Shown here: positions 59,560 to 64,000 of the stretch, piece after piece
Layout of the letters: every line of letters starts with the position of its first letter
Position numbering within the stretch: the first letter of the stretch is position 1
Assembly (NCBI GenBank): GCA_946807835.1
Contig: OX327683.1
Location: 31,431,001 to 31,495,000, forward strand
DNA length: 64,000 bases
Direction of reading: 5' to 3'
Origin: Ailanthus altissimus
Lineage: Eukaryota > Streptophyta > Magnoliopsida > Sapindales > Simaroubaceae
Made by a program: the position numbers and the translations under genes
The notes under the pieces: generated by a model
Seen by the model: only the letters and a program-made list of their open reading frames with translations
The model's database searches: none
Told to the model about the DNA's origin: nothing

Positions 59560-60060
59560 GTGTTTTTTTTTTTTAAGGTACATCATCCAGATAATATCAT
59601 TCTAATATTTTAAAAAAAATATATACCATACAATAATTCTATATACTAATAAATGTTTAAATTAAATATTTTTTTTTTAAATATATCTTTATATAAAAAT
59701 TAAAAAAAATTATACAACACACTAATAAATACCTAAGCTACATAACTCTTACAAATAAAAAAATAACAACTTTACACTTTATCCTTATCTTTTTTAAAGT
59801 CTATCAATTTATATAATAATTAAAATAATATTATACCATCAAATAATTAATATTACATACTAATAAATGTCAAATTATTTATAAATAAAAAAATAACTTT
59901 ACGAACAAAGGAATAACAACTCCACACATTATTTTTGTAAACAAGAGAATAATTAATAAATACCTGAACCAAATAACATCTACAAATAAAAAATAACTAA
60001 TCCCACAAAAAATAAAATATACCACACTAATATAAGGGAGGAGGCACACAGGACTTGCAA
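59560..60060 (+). repeat. Imperfect AT-rich repeats with CTAATAAAT modules
   Basis: Related segments recur at about 59625, 59712, 59835 and 59945. Each has ACTAATAAAT(A/G)(C/T) followed by a TACAAATAAAAAAATAAC-like stretch. Spacing is irregular, about 90-120 bp. There is no coding content. Confidence 0.5.
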
Positions 60061-60434
60061 GTGCATCCTTTGTTCATTTTTAAATCCTAATATTTTTCAG
60101 ACTTATAACTAACACGTAAATTTAGATCACTAGTCGTTGACCATGAATTGTCGTCCATCAAAGTTATTGGACATTCATTCGAATAAAAAAAATTCGACGC
60201 TCACCACTAGTCATTGCAGTCTTTACCACTGGGCAGCAACTATCGTCAACAGAGCATGACTCACTCATCGGCAATAGCTCAGCCTTTTATCGATTAGGAC
60301 ACTATTTTTCATGTGACTCTTCAGCTTTAAAGAGGCACTTGTTTGGATAAATTTTTATCTTGTTGTTGGCTTTTTGTTTATGGTTGTAATTGTAGTACTA
60401 GATTCACATTTGATGGTTGTAATAGTGTGGTGTA
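60060..60434. other. Spacer before Copia E, no gene recognised
   Basis: No recognisable gene or repeat is seen between the AT-rich repeats and the 5' LTR of Copia E. Confidence 0.4.
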
Positions 60435-60994
60435 TGTTGAAAATTGGCTTACATGCCAATTGAGCCAATCACATATTGATGGGAGATGGCATATGATGGT
60501 TTGGTTAGGCTTATATAAGAAAAGACATTCTTTGATATTATGCGTACTTTTGGAATAATTATTTTCTCTCCCTCTATTTGTAGGATCTCTTTATGAGAAC
60601 CTCATAGTTCAATAATTTTGCATTTAAACCCTTAAAAATTATAAGATTTTATTTTTTTTCCTTTATTTTTTAGTATTTGTAGTAATACCCTATTATTTGG
60701 GTAATTACAGTATTAGAACTACTATTTGAATATTTACAGTTTGACCCAATAGTTTAAGAATTTGTATTGTAACCCCAAAATTTTGTAATTTCTCTTGAAG
60801 ATATTGGATTTGTTCTAGTAGCGCCTGAAGATGTAGGTAACATTACCGAACCTCGTTAAATTTGGTGTTATTTCTTTTTTTGATATTGTGTTGGATGGTT
60901 GCTTGCCTCGTCGTGGTATTGCTAGCATCATTGATTATCCGCGTAACAATTGGTGATAATGCTAATTATTGTTTGAACGCTTCTTGGCGCAACA
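60435..60994 (+). repeat. 5' LTR of Copia E
   Basis: The right end is firm: CAACA directly before AG and the primer binding site. The left end is inferred from the TGTTG start, because no second LTR is available to compare. A TTATATAAG TATA-like box lies near 60510. Confidence 0.65.
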
Positions 60995-61114
60995 AGTGGT
61001 ATCAGAGCCTTAAGTTTAGGACGGTGAGTGGCTATTTTCTGTTGAGCACTTACTACTATTATAGGTTGGTAAATTTTGAATTGCTAGTTATTGGATATAA
61101 TTATTTGGTGAAGC

Positions 61115-61975
61115 TTGGTTATTTGTGATATTGTGTATCGAACTCATTTGTGCGAGGTATCTATGGCATCATCATCATCTACATCGATGAAGAAAGTGAC
61201 AGTGTCTAGTACAAAAATAGATGTGAACAAATTTGATAGCCGAAATAATTTCGGCTTATGGCAGAGTGAAGTGTTGGACGAATTGTGTCAGCAAGACTTG
61301 GATATAGTTCTGGAATAAATAAAACCAGAAGATATCAATGAGACAGGCTGGAACAGGTTTAATATAAAAGCTTGTGGGTTGATTCGTTCTTGTCTGTGTA
61401 GAGATCAAAAGTATCCGTTCATCAAAGAAAAGTCTGCCAATGCATTGTGAAAGGCCCTAAAGAATAAATATATGAAGAAAAGCAATAAGAACCGGCTGTA
61501 TCTATTGAAAAGATTGTTTCTTCTTCAGTTGAGACAAGGTACGAGTATAAATTCTCATATTGATGAATTTAATAAGTTAATTGCTAATTTATTAAATTTA
61601 GAGGAAACCTTCAAAGATAAAATAAAGGCTATGTTGTTGATTGGTTCTCTTCCGGATGAATTAGATCATTTATGTATTACTCTCATCCATAGAAATAATA
61701 AATTGTCATTTGAAGAAGTTTGTTCTTCTTTGAAAAACTATGAAATTCGTAAAAAGGATCAGAGAGAACATAGAGATGAGTCAGTAGAAGCATTGACAGT
61801 AAGAGGGCGTAGCTAGAGTAGAAAACCAAAAAAAAAGAAAAAATTTAAGTCGGGGGGTAAAGTAGGAAAAGATGAGTGTGTCTTTTGTCGGAGAAAAAGA
61901 CATTGGAAGAAAGATTGTCTGAAGTTAAAAAAGAAAGAAAAAGATATTTTTATTTCTGATGCATGTGTTGTTGAG
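61115..61975 (+). pseudogene. Copia E gag remnant
   Basis: Frames include MASSSSTSMKKVTVSSTKID and FDSRNNFGLWQSEVLDELCQ (61163-61318). After a stop, NRLYLLKRLFLLQLRQGTSI and LIGSLPDELDHLCITLIHRN (61472-61816) continue the UBN2/gag domain. A CVFCRRKRHWKKDC zinc knuckle lies at about 61880-61920, where the first His-spacing region is altered (GH replaced by RH). In-frame stops separate the pieces. Confidence 0.85.
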
Positions 61976-61993
61976 AGCGTAAGCGATGATAGT

Positions 61994-62280
61994 GTGTCAG
62001 ATTTTTATTTAAGTAGTCATTCATCCACGTCTTATTCTAACGAGTGGATTATAGATTTGGATTGTACTTATCATATGTGTCCACATCGGGAATGGTTCTT
62101 TAATATTGAAGAGCATAATGGTGGAGTTGTGTATATGGGCAATAATGATAGTTGTCATACTGCTGGGATAGGTTTAATCCGGTTAAAAAATGATGATGGA
62201 TCAACTAGAGTTCTGACAGAAGTTCGGTATATACCGAAGTTGAGGAAGAATCTCATCTCTTTGGGAGCCTTATAATCTAA
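61994..62280 (+). pseudogene. Copia E protease remnant
   Basis: The frame contains WIIDLDCTYHMCPHREWF, where the usual D-S-G-(A/C) active site reads D-L-D-C. It then has VYMGNNDSCHTAGIG and ISLGAL. The active-site change and a following stop at 62273-62275 indicate loss of function. Confidence 0.85.
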
Positions 62281-63340
62281 AGGCTGTTATGTATCTATAC
62301 GAGATGGAATTCTGAAGGTCACTTCAAGCGCACTTGTGACATTGAAAGGCACTAAGAGGAACAACTTGTATTACTATAATGGTAATACAGTGATTAAATT
62401 AGCGACTATGGTTTTAATAATGATGCAGATTCAAAAATCACTAGATTATGGCATATGCGGTTGGAGCATGCAGGTGAGAAAACCTTACTCAGTTTAGTGA
62501 AAATTGGCTTATTGAAAGGTGAAAAGACTTGCAAGCTAAACTTTTGTGAGCATTGTGTTCTGGGAAAGCATAAGAGAGTGAATTTTGGCACTGCTATTCA
62601 TAATACCGAGAGTATTCTTAATTATGTTCACTCAGATGTATGGGGACCTTCTCAGACTATATCTATGGGAGGTTTGAACTACTATGTTATTTTTATTGAT
62701 GACTTTTTCAGAAGAACTTGGGTATACATTTTGAAATCTAAAGATGATGTACTTAGTGCTTTTCTTAAATGAAAAAAGATGGTTGAGACACAAACAGGCA
62801 GAAAAATCAGGCATCTCAGAACAGACAATGGTACTGAGTATTACAGTGTTCAATTCTTGAAATTGTGTCAAGATGAGGGTATTGTACGTTATTTTACAGT
62901 GAGAGGTACACCGCAGCAGAATAGGGTGGCAGAACACATGAATCGAACATTGCTGGAGAAAGTTCGGTGTAGGCTGTTCAATGCGAGATTGGATAAAGAG
63001 TTTTGAGCTGAAGCTGTGATTTATGTGTCATCTTATTAATCATCTACTGTCAGCTGCTATTAGTGATAAAACTCCATTGAAGGTTTGGTCTAGAAAACCT
63101 ATTTCTGATTATGATTTTTTACATGTATTTGGTTCCATTGTATATTATCATGTGAAAGAATCGAAGGTAGATTCCAGAGCTAAGAAAGTAATTTTCTTGG
63201 GATTTTCTTCAGAAGTGAAAGGATATCGTCTTTGGTGTCTGAGTTCGAAGAAGATTGTATCCAGTAGAGATGTAACATTTGATGAGTATTCTATGTTGAA
63301 GAAATCAGAAAACCAGACAACCGTAAATAATACTCCGTAA
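62281..63340 (+). pseudogene. Copia E integrase remnant
   Basis: Pieces are LEHAGEKTLLSLVKIGLL and FCEHCVLGKHKRVNF (62455-62772), then RHLRTDNGTEYYSVQFLKLC and GTPQQNRVAEHMNRTLLEKV (62779-63006). HLINHLLSAAISDKTPLKVW with FLGFSSEVKGYRLW follows (63023-63340). Stops at about 62770 and 63004, and a frame change after the second, break the domain. Confidence 0.85.
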
Positions 63341-63846
63341 TAGGTGGAGCCTACTCAGCAGCAGGTGAAGTTGGAAACAATTACATTGAACCTGGTTAGA
63401 TCTGTAGAGACAGATAATGGTACTCCTATGACAGAGGTAGTTTTGGGAGATGATAGAGAAGGTTCTACTCATGAACCTCAACAGCAACAAGAAACTATTA
63501 CAGTAAATAGGCCAAGATGTGAGATTTGAAGACCTACTCAATTTGTTGATATGGTGGCCTATGCACTTTCAGTTGTAGATGATGATGTTCCTTCCACTTA
63601 TAGAGAGGCAGTCATTTATTCTGAAGTTGATCAGTGGAAGACAACTATAAAGGAAGAGATGCAGTCTCTTCAGTAGAATGAAACTTGGGAGGTAGCTCAA
63701 CTACCAAAGGGTAAGAAGGCAATTGGGTGCAAATGGGTATACGCAAAAAAAGATGGATTTTCTGACAAAAAATATGTTCGCTACAAAACAAGGTTGGTGG
63801 CTAAAGGATATACACAGAGGGAAGGAATTGACTACAATAAGGTATT
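63341..63846 (+). pseudogene. Copia E pol linker and reverse transcriptase start
   Basis: Broken frames encode EVDQWKTTIKEEMQSLQ, then a stop, then NETWEVAQLPKGKKAIGCKW and YKTRLVAKGYTQREGIDYNK. This is the N-terminal conserved part of a Copia reverse transcriptase. It stops where an LTR-like sequence begins at 63847. Confidence 0.85.
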
Positions 63847-64000
63847 TGTTGGAGCTGGTGCTCACGTGCCATTCCAATATTGTATGAATATTAATTGTTA
63901 ATATTTATACAATAAACATTTCGAATAAAGATTGTTAATATCATAATAATATGGTATAATACTTGTAACATTACAGACATTGTTTGATCTGAAAGAGTTC
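63847..64000 (+). repeat. LTR-like family R, copy 3, inserted in Copia E
   Basis: It starts TGTTGGAGCTGGTGCTCACG, directly after the Copia reverse-transcriptase sequence. Its reverse complement aligns with 54680-54824 and 38330-38477: AACAATGTCTGTAATGTTAC, a TACCATATTA block, and a shared terminal AACA. It continues beyond the window. Confidence 0.7.

Larger units (their letters stand above)
60435..64000 (+). mobile_element. Copia LTR retrotransposon E, broken, 3' end outside window
   Basis: A 5' LTR at about 60435-60994 (TGTTGAAAATTGG...GCGCAACA) is followed by AG and the primer site TGGTATCAGAGC (60997-61008). Gag starts at 61133-61165 and the pol fragments follow in order: gag, zinc knuckle, protease, integrase and the start of reverse transcriptase. 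Several stops and shifts break it. Just before the reverse-transcriptase core, at 63847, it is interrupted by an LTR-like insertion that continues past the window. Its 3' LTR is not visible. Confidence 0.88.

Overview
This window is nuclear DNA of a flowering plant, most probably a eudicot. The evidence is AT-rich intergenic sequence, GT-AG introns, a plant-specific gene set, and dense LTR retrotransposons and MITEs. I cannot name the species. No prokaryotic, plasmid or organellar features are visible, and I found no tRNA, rRNA or CRISPR.

Four protein-coding genes can be fully modelled from the sequence. They are a LONGIFOLIA/TRM-type gene (+, 1302-4759, 4 exons, 787 aa), a DWARF27 beta-carotene isomerase gene (-, 18742-21731, 7 exons, 264 aa, with one GC-AG intron), a histone H2A.Z gene (-, 25714-27396, 2 coding exons, 138 aa) and a plastidial pyruvate kinase alpha gene (+, 28803-33410, 6 exons, 581 aa). 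H2A.Z and pyruvate kinase are head-to-head with about 1.4 kb between start codons. A very short possible first exon of a fifth gene lies at 59525-59545. The genes serve unrelated functions: cell elongation, strigolactone synthesis, chromatin, and plastid glycolysis feeding fatty-acid synthesis. They are not a cluster.

The rest is mostly transposable elements. Element A is a degenerate Copia on the minus strand (11955-18417) with both LTRs, a PBS and a perfect 5-bp target-site duplication AAATT. It carries a 324-bp hAT-type MITE (13121-13444, perfect 8-bp TSD) inside its reverse transcriptase and a 1.58-kb LTR-like insertion (about 15765-17340) inside its gag. Element B is a decayed Ty3/gypsy element on the minus strand (about 34278-40408), itself broken by other repeats between about 36.0 and 38.5 kb. 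Element C is a young, nearly intact Copia on the plus strand (40918-45923). It has one frameshift and one nonsense codon, and a 42-bp palindrome-bearing tandem duplication in its 3' LTR. Element D is a decayed gypsy on the minus strand (about 54825-58620). Element E is a broken Copia on the plus strand (60435 to beyond the window end), interrupted at 63847 by another LTR.

Smaller repeats include a MITE family at 10388, 22172 and perhaps 49003, a CCGAACC/GGTTCGG-rich element with internal 83-84-bp tandem repeats at 8198-9470, a dispersed AT-rich repeat at 24.1 and 26.1 kb, an LTR-like family at 38.1, 54.4 and 63.85 kb, and large non-coding LTR-like blocks at 36.3-37.4 and 51.3-54.3 kb. I found no evidence of an undescribed multi-gene system. 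The notable items are nested-insertion archaeology, the D27 splice features, a 53-nt poly(C) run in the LNG promoter, and the rearranged Copia LTR.
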